A stretch of DNA of 64,000 nt from Prochlorococcus sp. AG-363-P19 (GCA_003280055.1 QCGG01000003.1:62001-126000), one strand, 5' to 3'; shown: positions 11,801 through 21,376, counted from the stretch's first letter. Made by a program: numbers and translations. The notes: generated from the letters alone by a model not told the origin.

Positions 11801-12589
11801 CTGAACACTAAAAGCATACTGGTATTTGACATCGACGGGGTAATCCGTGATGTATCTGCAAGCTATCGGTTGGCGATACAGGAAACTGTCAATCACTACA
11901 TTGGCTTTAAACCAAAACAAGGTGAAATTGACCACCTAAAAGCAGAAGGGAATTGGAACAATGACTGGGACGCAAGTATGGAACTAATCAAACGTTATAA
12001 TGAAAAACTGGCGTTAGATAAAGACTTGCCTCGTAAGGCTGAGCTTATAGAAGTCTTCAGTGATTTCTATTTTGGTGGCGACCCTGATGGAGATGTCAAT
12101 AATTGGAAGGGCTTTATATGCAACGAGCGCCTACTAGTAAGTAACAATTTTTTCAACAAACTATCAAGCAAAGGCTTTCTATACGGGTTCCTAAGCGGAG
12201 CCGAAAGACCATCGGCGAAGTTTGTCTTAGAAGAACGTCTCAAACTTAAAAACCCAGCGCTCATAGCAATGGGAGAATCACCAGAAAAACCTAACCCAAA
12301 CGGTTTGCTTGCATTAATCAGGATGCTTACCAAACAAAATTCTTTACTAGAGACTCGAATGATTGCCTATCTAGGGGATACTGTTGCTGACATTTTAACT
12401 GTCAAAAATGCTCAAAAAATATTACCAAAACAAAAACTATTAAGCCTTGGCGTCGCACCACCTCATTTACACGAAGAAGATCAAAGCATGGCGAGAAAAA
12501 CTTATGAAAAAGAATTGCATAATGCTGGTGCAGACAAAGTTCTTTACTCCACCGAAGAACTGGTTGAATATTTAGAATCTATCTACTAA
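11801..12589 (+). CDS. HAD-superfamily hydrolase with a non-AUG start
   Basis: The frame encodes VFDIDGVIRDVSASYR, the nucleophile motif I of a subfamily IA HAD hydrolase (a cyanobacterial/plant subgroup I recall as TIGR01548-like), then GFLSGAERPSAKFVLEE (motif II region), KPNPNGLLALIR (Lys motif) and AYLGDTVADI (motif IV). The catalytic DID lies at 11828-11836, but the first usual start codon in frame is TTG at 11870, which would remove it. The frame is open from 11771 and the only plausible starts before the motif are CTG at 11801 or ATT at 11798. I give the CTG start (262 residues), which is inference. The phosphate substrate is unknown. It is divergent from the PSRP-3 gene. Confidence 0.75.
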   Translation: MNTKSILVFDIDGVIRDVSASYRLAIQETVNHYIGFKPKQGEIDHLKAEGNWNNDWDASMELIKRYNEKLALDKDLPRKAELIEVFSDFYFGGDPDGDVNNWKGFICNERLLVSNNFFNKLSSKGFLYGFLSGAERPSAKFVLEERLKLKNPALIAMGESPEKPNPNGLLALIRMLTKQNSLLETRMIAYLGDTVADILTVKNAQKILPKQKLLSLGVAPPHLHEEDQSMARKTYEKELHNAGADKVLYSTEELVEYLESIY

Positions 12590-12628
12590 GAAAACTTTCA
12601 ATGGAAGCCCTTCTGCACCCAACAAAAC

Positions 12629-13951
12629 TCATTTCTTCTCAATTTGCTCAAGACTAGAGACTGCTGCGTTAGTAAAGACTTCAGCTCCTTTCTCTGTGAC
12701 AAGTACATCATCCTCAATTCTTATTCCAATCCCCTTCCAACAATCATCTATCTCTGGTTGTCCCTCTGGAATTGGTAATCGATCACTGATATAAAGTCCT
12801 GGTTCGACAGTGAGAACCATTCCTGGCTCAAGGTTTTTGGGCTGTTCTCCTAAACGATATGCTCCTACATCATGAACATCCAATCCTAACCAGTGACCAG
12901 TGCGATGCATATATAAATGTCGATAAAGACCTCTCTCAATCACCTCATCAATATCACCAACTAACAGGCCTAACCCCAAAAGCCCCTCAACCAAAACCCT
13001 CAGAGCAGCCTGATGGACCCCATCAGCGTTGTTACCTGGATAAACAGATGATATGGCAGCCTTTTGGGCTGCAAAAACAATTTCATATAAGACCCTCTGC
13101 TCCGAACTAAAGCTCCCATCAACTGGAAAAGTTCTTGTGATATCTGCATTGTAGTAATCCTCCAAAGAACATCCAGCGTCTATCAATAACAAATCTCCAG
13201 CATTTAAAGGTGCATTATTAGCCGTGTAATGCAAAATGCAGGCATTCTCTCCAGCCGCAACAATTGATCCATAAGCAGGACCTCTGGCGCCTTGTTCAAG
13301 AAAATGTTTTTCAATGAGTGCCTGCACGTCACGTTCATTCATTCCTGGACGAATAGCTTCTCTTGCCAACTCATGTGCTTCAGCAGATATACGAGCCGCC
13401 AAGCGCATTCGTTCCAACTCTTCTGGTTCCTTTCTAAGCCGTAACTGATGCAATAGCGGGCAAGGGGCAACAAGAGAAGAAGCTGCACCCCCCCTTCTAG
13501 CCGAAAGATCTAGTTGAGCAGCCCAAGCACCAAGAACAATGTCCTCATATTTCGGATGCCTACCTACTCGAAAAGCTATAGATTCACAGCCCTCAAGATA
13601 ATTACCTATGCGTCCAGAGAACTCCTCAATTGGGTGAGCAACATCTGCTCCAAACTCTCTAACGGCACCTTCAATTCCAAATCTCGAACCATGCCAAATT
13701 TCTAATGATGGATCTTCAGGCTGAACAAAAAGTACAAATCTCTCTCCTTCCGGCCTAAATGGCAAAAGGAGCGCCACAGCATCGGGCTCATCAAACCCTG
13801 TTAGATACCAAAAATCACTATCTTGCCTAAAACGATGCTCGCAATCAGCATGATGTGTCACCAAAGATGCAGCAGGAATAATTGCAGCACCACCTTCAAA
13901 TTGAGCATAAAAACGCTCGCGCCGCTTCCTATAAGTAGACAAATCAATCAC
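12629..13951 (-). CDS. pepP: Xaa-Pro aminopeptidase (aminopeptidase P)
   Basis: This 440-residue pita-bread metallopeptidase removes an N-terminal residue next to proline. The N-terminal domain starts STYRKRRERFYAQF, and the catalytic domain shows the metal ligands in order: LLIDAGC and NADITRTFPVDG (two Asp), HRTGHWLGLDVHDVG (His), TVEPGLYI (Glu) and GIGIRIEDDVLVT (Glu). The length fits bacterial PepP. The 381-base stretch before it (13952-14332) shows no gene. A run of seven G occurs in the coding strand near 13488-13494. It converges with the HAD gene. Confidence 0.9.
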   Translation of the reverse strand: MIDLSTYRKRRERFYAQFEGGAAIIPAASLVTHHADCEHRFRQDSDFWYLTGFDEPDAVALLLPFRPEGERFVLFVQPEDPSLEIWHGSRFGIEGAVREFGADVAHPIEEFSGRIGNYLEGCESIAFRVGRHPKYEDIVLGAWAAQLDLSARRGGAASSLVAPCPLLHQLRLRKEPEELERMRLAARISAEAHELAREAIRPGMNERDVQALIEKHFLEQGARGPAYGSIVAAGENACILHYTANNAPLNAGDLLLIDAGCSLEDYYNADITRTFPVDGSFSSEQRVLYEIVFAAQKAAISSVYPGNNADGVHQAALRVLVEGLLGLGLLVGDIDEVIERGLYRHLYMHRTGHWLGLDVHDVGAYRLGEQPKNLEPGMVLTVEPGLYISDRLPIPEGQPEIDDCWKGIGIRIEDDVLVTEKGAEVFTNAAVSSLEQIEKK

Positions 13952-14332
13952 GATAGAGATTCAAAATCAGAAGGAGTTGAGCAAAATTGCAGGAGCAGGA
14001 CAATACACAAAAAACTCCAGTCACTACATCATTATTAGTGTATCCAGGTCAACACTAAACTCAATCTCTTAGATGCGATATAACATTTAAAAGACATCAA
14101 GACTTGCCGTGAAAATAACAAATTGCTTTATTCAAGTCAGTACTCCAACCCATAAGCAGAATTGAAAAACCTCAAAGCCCTCATAAAACTTCTTCAATAC
14201 CTACACCACAAGATCAATTGAATTTGCAAAACTGAATTACAAACGCCCTTGCTCTATCCACACTCATCTTTGAAACTCTGACTAAATGATCAATTCCTTC
14301 TGTCTTGTGAGATTTTCATTCAAATCATAAAC
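13952..14332. other. Intergenic region without a recognised gene
   Basis: Between the divergent pepP and CNNM genes lie 381 bases in which I find no supported gene, tRNA or strong terminator. Only peptides of fewer than 25 codons are open on either strand. The region must contain both promoters, but I cannot point to convincing -10/-35 pairs. Confidence 0.5.
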
Positions 14333-15331
14333 ATGAGTTCTGACCTCTTTGTCCTTGTATTGCTTGTGATCATCGTGCTCACAGGGTCAGCAATATGTTC
14401 AGGAGTAGAAGCAGCTCTACTTACTGTAAACCCGGTAACGGTACATGAACTTGCCGCACGCCCAAATGCATTGGCAGGTTCGAGACGACTCGCGAAATTA
14501 CGTCAACGGTTAGGACGCTCTCTAACTGTTCTAGTTATCGCCAATAACGGGTTCAATATCTTTGGCAGTCTGATGCTTGGAGGCTATGCAGCTGTTGTTT
14601 TTGACGATAGAAAAATAAGTGGAGTCGCTCTCCCTCTATTCTCAATAGGTCTAACCGTTTTAGTGATTCTATTTGGCGAAATCCTCCCTAAATCTCTAGG
14701 AAGTCGTCTAGCCCTGCAAGTTTCTTTGGCAAGCGCTCCTGTGCTCCATTTACTTGGGCTTATTATGAAGCCAATCGTATTATTATTAGAAAAAATAATG
14801 CCGGCAATAAGAGCCGAAAACGAGTTAAGTACAGACGAAGAAGAGATTCGTCAATTGGCTAGGCTTGGTTCCCAAAAAGGCCAAATAGAAGCAGATGAAG
14901 CTGCAATGATATCTAAGGTCTTTCAACTCAACGACATAACCGCAAGAGACCTAATGACACCAAGAGTTGCAGCTCCAACTCTTGATGGCTCAGCAAGTCT
15001 ATCCTCTCTTAGAAGCACTCTCTTAAATAACGATTCTCGATGGTGGGTAGTATTAGGCGAAGAAGTAGACAAAATTTTAGGAATGGCTAATCGTGAGTGT
15101 CTTCTAAAAGCTTTGCTTGAAGGACGTGACGAACTGACGCCAGCGGACCTTAGTCAGAAAGTTGAATTTGTTCCCGAGATGATCCGTGCTGATCATCTTC
15201 TGGAGGGATTTCGAACAGATAAAAGTGGAGTAAGAGTAGTTGTCGATGAATTTGGTGGTTTCGTGGGATTAATTAGAGCAGATGCAGTGTTAGCAGTACT
15301 GGCCGGTTGGTGGAGAAAATCAAATTCATGA
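14333..15331 (+). CDS. CNNM/CorC-type membrane protein with CBS pair
   Basis: This 332-residue protein has an N-terminal DUF21 (CNNM) membrane domain of about four helices (residues 5-28, 60-80, 90-115 and 125-150; the motif FGEILPKSLGSR at about 117-128 is typical), followed by a regulatory region with a CBS pair (ARDLMTPRVAAPTLDG onward). The family is linked to magnesium or cobalt handling and is often mislabelled hemolysin. A C-terminal CorC/HlyC domain is absent or very short. It overlaps the following GTPase gene by an ATGA junction, so it heads a four-gene operon ending in nadE. Confidence 0.8.
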   Translation: MSSDLFVLVLLVIIVLTGSAICSGVEAALLTVNPVTVHELAARPNALAGSRRLAKLRQRLGRSLTVLVIANNGFNIFGSLMLGGYAAVVFDDRKISGVALPLFSIGLTVLVILFGEILPKSLGSRLALQVSLASAPVLHLLGLIMKPIVLLLEKIMPAIRAENELSTDEEEIRQLARLGSQKGQIEADEAAMISKVFQLNDITARDLMTPRVAAPTLDGSASLSSLRSTLLNNDSRWWVVLGEEVDKILGMANRECLLKALLEGRDELTPADLSQKVEFVPEMIRADHLLEGFRTDKSGVRVVVDEFGGFVGLIRADAVLAVLAGWWRKSNS

Positions 15332-16650
15332 CAGAGCTCGAATCAAAATCAAGCCAGTGCTATCAATTGCTATCTAGATGGCGAGAAAGATTAATTTTTA
15401 GTAATCGAGAGCACACCCTCCTAAAAGGTCATTTAATTAATCTCAATAGAAACATAAAACAACTTGGTGAAAAGAGACTGCGAATTTCCGTCTATGGGCG
15501 TGTAGGTGTTGGCAAGTCAAGTTTACTCAATGCTCTCGCAGAAGAACAAATATTCATAACTGACGTTGCCCATGGTTGTACCCGCCATATAAAAACAATC
15601 GAATGGAAGGCAAATGTCAATCAACTTCACGCTGTTGAACTTTCAGACACCCCAGGCATAGATGAAATTTCTCCGGCAGGGAGAGATCGACTGGCTACTC
15701 GCATAGCTTTACATTCAGATCTAATCCTTCTAGTTTTGGATAATGACATCAACAATGTAGAAATAGATGCTCTCAAATCGCTATTAGCAAGTGGAAAACC
15801 AATCATTATTGTCTTAAACCGTTGTGATCAATGGACTTTGGAAGAGCAAAATACTGTTATAAGAAGCATTCAAAATCGACTACCTAAAGAGGCTAAGCAA
15901 ATTCATATAGAAGCTGTTTCCGCTGCACCGCGTGAAGTACATTTGCTCGCAAATGGAAAAGCAAGAAGTCATAGATGTCCTTCAAAAGTAGATGGTCTTC
16001 GGAAACACCTATTGCGACTACTCAATGAACAAGGAGAGCTTCTACTCGAACTCAATGCACTTCGACAAGCCGACCTTTTTCAAAAAGCACTTAAACATCT
16101 TCGACTTAAACAACACAAAGCAGCAGCTCAAGGTCTAATAGGTCGTTTTGCCGTGATCAAAGCATCAGGAGTAGCAGTCAACCCTATAATCATATTAGAT
16201 CTAGCTGCAGGAATTGTATGTGATACAGCGCTAGTTATACAACTCTGCAATGTCTATGGAATAGAGATGGGAGGTCCTGGCGCAAGACATATATTCACCA
16301 AACTTTCTGTATATGGTCTTCTACTAGGAAGTGTTCAATTAGTGATTCAATTAGCTTTGGGGTCGCTTCGTCAAATACTTTTAATTGGTGCTCCATTCAC
16401 TGGAGGTTTGACTCTTGCACCTGCTGCACCTGTCGCCATTTTCCAAGCGGCTATTGCAGTCCAAACAACTCAATTAATAGGACGAATTACAGCCATACAG
16501 CTCATGAAAGGTAGTAATCGACAAATGGCGGTCCCTAAAACAATGCTCAAGCATCTATTAGCAAGCAATCCAGCTGCAAAGCACTGGTTAGGTTACTGGT
16601 CTAATACCTCAATCAATAAACAGCATGATCTTAAGACTTTATTGCCATGA
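15328..16650 (+). CDS. Era-like GTPase with C-terminal membrane region
   Basis: This 440-residue protein has a Ras-like G domain: P-loop GRVGVGKSSLLNAL (about residues 54-67), DTPGIDE (G3, about 104-110), and NRCDQW (G4, an NKxD variant, about 158-163). The second half is hydrophobic, with several alanine/isoleucine-rich stretches (about 270-390), as in DUF697-type GTPases, suggesting membrane association. I chose the ATG at 15328, which overlaps the previous stop as ATGA, over the TTG 21 bases upstream. Its role is unknown. It sits between an ion-transport-like protein and two NAD biosynthesis genes and is translationally coupled at both ends. Confidence 0.75.
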   Translation: MTELESKSSQCYQLLSRWRERLIFSNREHTLLKGHLINLNRNIKQLGEKRLRISVYGRVGVGKSSLLNALAEEQIFITDVAHGCTRHIKTIEWKANVNQLHAVELSDTPGIDEISPAGRDRLATRIALHSDLILLVLDNDINNVEIDALKSLLASGKPIIIVLNRCDQWTLEEQNTVIRSIQNRLPKEAKQIHIEAVSAAPREVHLLANGKARSHRCPSKVDGLRKHLLRLLNEQGELLLELNALRQADLFQKALKHLRLKQHKAAAQGLIGRFAVIKASGVAVNPIIILDLAAGIVCDTALVIQLCNVYGIEMGGPGARHIFTKLSVYGLLLGSVQLVIQLALGSLRQILLIGAPFTGGLTLAPAAPVAIFQAAIAVQTTQLIGRITAIQLMKGSNRQMAVPKTMLKHLLASNPAAKHWLGYWSNTSINKQHDLKTLLP

Positions 16651-17246
16651 AGAGACTTCCAGATGCAAGCAGGGTTGCTCTACTCGGAACAAGTGCAGAT
16701 CCACCAACCTATGGTCACCAGGCTCTCTTGGAAGGGTTATTAACTCTCTTCCCACAAGTAATCACTTGGGCAAGCAACAACCCTATAAAACAACATGGTG
16801 CGACACTTACTATTCGAAAAAAAATGTTAAGTGCACTAGTCAGAGCTATCTCAAATCCTCATCTTCAACTAGTCCAAGAGCTAAGTAGCCCAAGGACTAT
16901 TACAACTTTAAAACGTGCTAAAGATTTGTGGCCTACTAAAGATTTGATTTTTATCATTGGAAGTGATTTAACTCGTGAAGTACCTAATTGGGTTCAAGCA
17001 AAAGACATAATGCAAAAAGCAAATATTGGAATTGCACCTCGTGAGGGGTGGCCAGTAACGTCAGTCGATATCGAAATGCTGCAATCTCTAGGTGGTGAGG
17101 TCGAAATATTGCCGCTTAAAATCCCAGCTACAGCTAGTTCCAAAGTGCGAAATCAAACAGTCACATCTGACATCCCTAAAGTAATTCTTCCAATCCTCCT
17201 CAAAGAAAACCTCTACGGCCTCAGTGCTAACAAAAAATGCGGGTAG
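16647..17246 (+). CDS. nadD: Nicotinate-nucleotide adenylyltransferase-like protein
   Basis: The 199-residue nucleotidyltransferase has LLGTSADPPTYGHQALL (residues 12-28), matching the G-x-x-x-x-P-x-(H/T)-x-G-H signature with Thr in the first position, IIGSDLTREVPNW in the middle, and a C-terminal TASSKVR in place of the usual ISSTxIR. NadD adenylates nicotinate mononucleotide in NAD synthesis, and the next gene is nadE, the following enzyme, which supports the role. It starts with ATGA overlapping the GTPase stop and overlaps nadE by 10 bases. A different adenylyltransferase specificity remains possible. Confidence 0.82.
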   Translation: MKRLPDASRVALLGTSADPPTYGHQALLEGLLTLFPQVITWASNNPIKQHGATLTIRKKMLSALVRAISNPHLQLVQELSSPRTITTLKRAKDLWPTKDLIFIIGSDLTREVPNWVQAKDIMQKANIGIAPREGWPVTSVDIEMLQSLGGEVEILPLKIPATASSKVRNQTVTSDIPKVILPILLKENLYGLSANKKCG

Positions 17247-18931
17247 CGCTTGCCCAATTAAATCCATTAATAGGAGATCTCCGAGGGAATGCCGAGATCA
17301 TTCAAGCAGCATGCCTCAAAGCGGAGTCGCTTAGTGCAGACTTGCTACTGACTCCTGAATTATCACTATGGGGTTATCCACCCAAAGACTTACTTTTAAA
17401 TAAACAACAGCTTAAGCTCCAAGAAGAAATTCTCCAATCGCTGTCCCAAAACATTGCAAAGAAAACACCTCAATTAAATGTTTTAGTCGGTATCGCCGAA
17501 ACAATATCCGATCTAAGAATCCCAAAATTATTTAATTCAATTGTTCTCGTCAATGCTGATGGATGGGAAGTCGTATCCCGAAAACAACTACTTCCCTGCT
17601 ATGACGTCTTTGATGAAACTCGTTATTTTCGCCCAGCAGAATCCCCAGGGGTCATTTCCTATGAGAAGCATGGCGAAAGTTGGAAAATAGGTATAACTAT
17701 CTGCGAAGATCTATGGGTAGAAGAAGGATTGCAAAAACAAAGAATTAATGGTCCAGACCCTGTTGAGAAACTTATCCCCGAAGATATCAATTTATTAATC
17801 AACCTCTCTGCCTCACCATTTAATACTTCCAAAAAAGAACTAAGAATAGATCTCGCAAAGAAAGCAAATCAAAGGCTCAAATGCCCCGTAATTTATCTCA
17901 ACCAAGTAGGTGCTAACGATGAACTCATTTTTGACGGTGCCAGCTTTGTTATAGATAGTCATAAGAAGTTAGCACTGCAACTACGAAGCTATTCCAAGGA
18001 TTTAGCAATCTGGGACACAAACCAAGACTACACACCTCTTCAAGAATCAACTAATGAAGTCATGGCAGAAATATTCAAAGCACTAGTACTTGGCGTCCGT
18101 GACTATGCCCAAAAATGTGGGTTTAAAAGTGCCCTCCTAGGGCTTAGTGGAGGTATTGACTCGGCTTTAGTAGCCGTTATTGCATCGGCTGCATTAGGAG
18201 CAAAAAATGTCACAGCATTGTTAATGCCCTCACCTTGGAGCTCGCAAGGGTCAATTACTGATTCAAAGCAACTCAGTGAGCGACTAGGAATAACAACGCA
18301 GACAATACCAATAGATAAACTAATGGGTTGCTTTGACACCTCTCTTGAGACATGCCTTGGGGGACTTCCCCATGGTATTACAGCTGAAAATCTGCAATCA
18401 CGTATACGTGGCACTCTCCTAATGGCAGTAGCAAACCATAATGGGCAACTTTTGTTGTCGACAGGCAATAAATCTGAACTAGCGGTTGGATACTGCACAT
18501 TGTACGGAGACATGAATGGAGGCCTTGCTGTAATAGGCGATCTCTACAAAACAAGTGTTTTTGAACTTTGTTATTGGCTCGACCAAAAATCATCCAGTGC
18601 CTTTCGGGATCAATTTGGGCTATCAATGTCAGGTGAATTAATCGGCAAAAATATACTTGAAAAGCTGCCAAGCGCAGAGTTAAGGGAAAATCAACTAGAT
18701 AGCGATTCCTTGCCTGCTTACTCCATCCTCGACCTAATCCTGAAAGGTTTTATTGAAGAGCAAATGACTTCTGAAGAACTGATCCTAGAAGGATATGAAC
18801 CAGAACTTCTTGCAAGAGTTACCGTACTACTCAAACAAGGAGAATTCAAACGCAGACAAGCGCCCCCTGTCTTAAAAGTCAGTCCACAAGCATTTGGCTC
18901 AGGTTGGCGCAAACCTATAGCCGCTTCATGA
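17237..18931 (+). CDS. nadE: Glutamine-dependent NAD synthetase
   Basis: This makes NAD from deamido-NAD, ATP and glutamine. The 564-residue protein fuses an N-terminal nitrilase-type glutaminase (Glu in TPELSLWGYPP near 42, Lys in VSRKQLLPCYD near 117, Cys in GITICEDLW near 156) to a C-terminal ATP-pyrophosphatase synthetase (LLGLSGGIDSALVAVI near 297-312; STGNKSELAVGYCTLYGDM near 409-427). All key residues are present. The start ATG at 17237 overlaps the end of the nadD-like gene, so the two NAD genes are translationally coupled. Confidence 0.94.
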   Translation: MRVALAQLNPLIGDLRGNAEIIQAACLKAESLSADLLLTPELSLWGYPPKDLLLNKQQLKLQEEILQSLSQNIAKKTPQLNVLVGIAETISDLRIPKLFNSIVLVNADGWEVVSRKQLLPCYDVFDETRYFRPAESPGVISYEKHGESWKIGITICEDLWVEEGLQKQRINGPDPVEKLIPEDINLLINLSASPFNTSKKELRIDLAKKANQRLKCPVIYLNQVGANDELIFDGASFVIDSHKKLALQLRSYSKDLAIWDTNQDYTPLQESTNEVMAEIFKALVLGVRDYAQKCGFKSALLGLSGGIDSALVAVIASAALGAKNVTALLMPSPWSSQGSITDSKQLSERLGITTQTIPIDKLMGCFDTSLETCLGGLPHGITAENLQSRIRGTLLMAVANHNGQLLLSTGNKSELAVGYCTLYGDMNGGLAVIGDLYKTSVFELCYWLDQKSSSAFRDQFGLSMSGELIGKNILEKLPSAELRENQLDSDSLPAYSILDLILKGFIEEQMTSEELILEGYEPELLARVTVLLKQGEFKRRQAPPVLKVSPQAFGSGWRKPIAAS

Positions 18932-18990
18932 TGGAACAACTGGTCAGACAAACTTGATTTGGCCAACCTGTATAAAAGTGGCTAAGCCAA

Positions 18991-20130
18991 ATGGCATCTT
19001 CTGTTTTCTCTACTCCATTAGCCAGTATTGGTGTGCCAACAGAAATTAAAGCCGATGAGCTTCGTGTTGCTTTAACACCCGATGGAGTGAGAGAGCTTGT
19101 ATCACAAGGATTGGAAGTGAGGATTCAAGCGGGAGCTGGAAATGGCGCTGGGATTGGAGACAAATGTTTTGCTCAAGCAGGAGCTTTGATAGTCAGCCGA
19201 GAAGAAGCTTGGTCCTCGCATCTAGTAGTGAAGGTTAAAGAACCTCAAGAAGAAGAATTCCTTTTTCTAAGAGAAAACATGATCCTTTTTACCTATCTAC
19301 ATCTAGCTGCATACCCAAAAGTCGGAGAAGCACTAATAAAGTCTGGAACTACTGCCATTGGATACGAAACAGTCCAAATGAAGAATGGTTCATTGCCGCT
19401 ATTAGCACCAATGAGTGAGATAGCCGGCAGATTAGCTGCACAGGCAGGTGCCAATTTGTTAGAGCGGCCCCATGGTGGCAAGGGAGTTCTAATTGGAGGC
19501 TGCACAGGTGTTAGGCCAGCCAAAGTTTTAGTACTAGGAGCTGGAACTGTTGGCTGGAATGCTGCAAGAATTACAGCCGCAATGGATGCTGAAGTCACGG
19601 TGCTCGATCGTTCACCAGAACGACTACGCCAGATTGAAGCTAAAAGACTAGGAAGATTGGTCAGTCTTGTCAGCAGTCGAGGTCTACTGGAAAGGATTGT
19701 GCCTACTGCAGACCTTCTAATCGGTGCAGTATTAACTCCTGGAGGCAGAGCTCCAACCTTAATTACAGAAGAAATGGTTCAACAAATGCAACCCAACTCA
19801 GTAATAGTTGACGTAGCCATCGACCAGGGTGGTTGCGTATCGACAAGTGTAGAAACTACTCATACTAAACCAACTATTAATATTCATGGCGTTCAGCATT
19901 ATGCCGTTGGGAATATGCCCGGAGCAGTACCTTTCACATCAACGGAAGCATTAGTAAGTGTCACTCTCCCCTACATTCTTGGCATTGCTGGTAGAGGTCT
20001 AGAAGAAGCACTTGCTGAACGGCCAGAGATTCTTTCTGGATTGAATACTGTCAGTGGTTGTGTCTGCCATCCTGGAGTAGCAAAAGCTCTCGAGGTCACT
20101 CCTCGCCACCCTATGGCGTGCCTGCGATAA
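18991..20130 (+). CDS. ald: Alanine dehydrogenase
   Basis: This NAD-dependent enzyme interconverts L-alanine and pyruvate plus ammonia. The 379-residue protein starts IGVPTEIKADELRVALTPDG (about 13-32), has VKVKEP, HLAAYP (catalytic His near 105), LGAGTVGWNAARI (Rossmann motif near 183-195) and SVIVDVAIDQGG. It follows nadE after 59 bases on the same strand and may form part of the same transcript. A short AT-rich hairpin follows at 20135-20151. The ATG at 18991 is consistent with the family start. Confidence 0.93.
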   Translation: MASSVFSTPLASIGVPTEIKADELRVALTPDGVRELVSQGLEVRIQAGAGNGAGIGDKCFAQAGALIVSREEAWSSHLVVKVKEPQEEEFLFLRENMILFTYLHLAAYPKVGEALIKSGTTAIGYETVQMKNGSLPLLAPMSEIAGRLAAQAGANLLERPHGGKGVLIGGCTGVRPAKVLVLGAGTVGWNAARITAAMDAEVTVLDRSPERLRQIEAKRLGRLVSLVSSRGLLERIVPTADLLIGAVLTPGGRAPTLITEEMVQQMQPNSVIVDVAIDQGGCVSTSVETTHTKPTINIHGVQHYAVGNMPGAVPFTSTEALVSVTLPYILGIAGRGLEEALAERPEILSGLNTVSGCVCHPGVAKALEVTPRHPMACLR

Positions 20131-20134
20131 CGAA

Positions 20135-20151
20135 AAATCATCTTATGATTT
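20135..20151 (+). terminator. Weak AT-rich hairpin after ald
   Basis: AAATCAT-CTT-ATGATTT is a perfect seven-base stem with a three-base loop five bases after the ald stop codon, followed by a few T residues. The stem has only one G-C pair, so termination would be weak. Confidence 0.3.
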
Positions 20152-20228
20152 ATAGATTTTCACCTTTAAGCAAACATTGAAAACACCCAATAAGAAAACA
20201 AAGACTCTGGTAAGCATGTGATAAATCA

Positions 20229-21356
20229 TTAATCGCGCTTCAGCAGTGAGAGGATTGGTCGCTGCAAAGACTCTATTGATATACCCTCTCGCAAAAGAGT
20301 TACTAACCCAGCAGCCTCAACGTAACTTTCTGCAGGCAAAATATTCATTTTTTTCAAACCATCACTGTCATCAAACAAGCCAAAAGCTTCCTTGGTCACC
20401 TTCAATACCGATGGGTTCCTTACAGCAATGACTGGGATTTTTCGCTCTAAGCATGCAAGAGTTGATTCTCCTCCGAGTGCACAATCAGGTACAACCAAGG
20501 CTCCAATATCTTCTGCTGTAATCAATGAAGACTGATCCATTAATTTCCCTGCGCACCCTATAGAAGGCAGTAAATCTGGAGCTCTACTTAAGCCAACTAA
20601 AACAGAAGTCAAAAAGGTATGCCCAAGCTCCTCCCCCGCGACCCTAGGGTCTAGTGGGGTTACTAATGGCAAAGGATTCATTGCAGGTGAATTAGCACAA
20701 GGAATTCCTAAATGGTGAACCAACAGGTGACTGATCAAAGCCTCTGCCCCGGCAAAAGCATCAACTCCACCATTCACTCGATAATCGCTTAATGCATCCT
20801 TCCCAAAATCATCAGGGAATCTAGAAACCACCGCAATCACAGTTGCCCCAGAACTCACTAAAGCCTCGCCCGCACGAAGCAAAGAATCTGGATGCTTTAA
20901 ATCACCCCAACTTGTTCCATTTGAACACTTCCTAAGAGTTATTTCCAATGGCATATCAGTAATGACAACAGGTCCAACATCTAGCCCTAGGCTTGCTCTA
21001 CATCCATCTGCAACTTGTAGATGCCTTTCCCGCAAATCTGACTCAATCCCGGCATCAAACAGCAGACCAATTCTTTGTTGTCGAACTGGCTGTAGAAGAA
21101 TATCACCTGCCAAAAAATGATCTAACGCATATCCTTCAACGTAAAAAATCCGAGAGTCGTTCCAATAAAGAGACGCCCCGTTCATAACATTTGGATGAGT
21201 AATTAAGCAGCCCGAAGCTGCAGCTAATAAACGAGCTATAGGTATTGCATCACCTGCATAACCTCCAAAAGCACATCCAATACCTGATGGAATCACAAGC
21301 AAAGTCGGCAAGGTACTCCCTGGACAAGAATTTCTGAGAGAGGGAAATATCTCCAT
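20229..21356 (-). CDS. DUF3326 family protein
   Basis: The 375-residue protein matches DUF3326 as I recall it: LVIPSGIGCAFGGYAGDAIPIARLL near the N terminus, LITHPNVMNGASLYW (about 52-66), and long glycine-rich segments such as VVPDCALGGESTLACLERKIPVIAV. It has no signal peptide or membrane helix. The fold may bind a nucleotide or phosphate, given the several glycine-rich turns, but no biochemical role is known to me. It starts 20 bases after a small gene at 21377-21565, which is probably part of the same operon. The start is the ATG at 21356. Confidence 0.8.
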   Translation of the reverse strand: MEIFPSLRNSCPGSTLPTLLVIPSGIGCAFGGYAGDAIPIARLLAAASGCLITHPNVMNGASLYWNDSRIFYVEGYALDHFLAGDILLQPVRQQRIGLLFDAGIESDLRERHLQVADGCRASLGLDVGPVVITDMPLEITLRKCSNGTSWGDLKHPDSLLRAGEALVSSGATVIAVVSRFPDDFGKDALSDYRVNGGVDAFAGAEALISHLLVHHLGIPCANSPAMNPLPLVTPLDPRVAGEELGHTFLTSVLVGLSRAPDLLPSIGCAGKLMDQSSLITAEDIGALVVPDCALGGESTLACLERKIPVIAVRNPSVLKVTKEAFGLFDDSDGLKKMNILPAESYVEAAGLVTLLREGISIESLQRPILSLLKRD

Positions 21357-21376
21357 GACAGGTCTAAAAAAGGACT

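Noticed and set aside
13952-14332. RNase P RNA, tmRNA or other structured RNA in the long gaps
   Set aside because: None of the conserved cores of these RNAs is visible here or in 28984-29340 and 44221-44529.
18103-18671. Two long minus-strand frames opposite nadE
   Set aside because: Lie entirely within the well-supported nadE coding sequence and have no domain.
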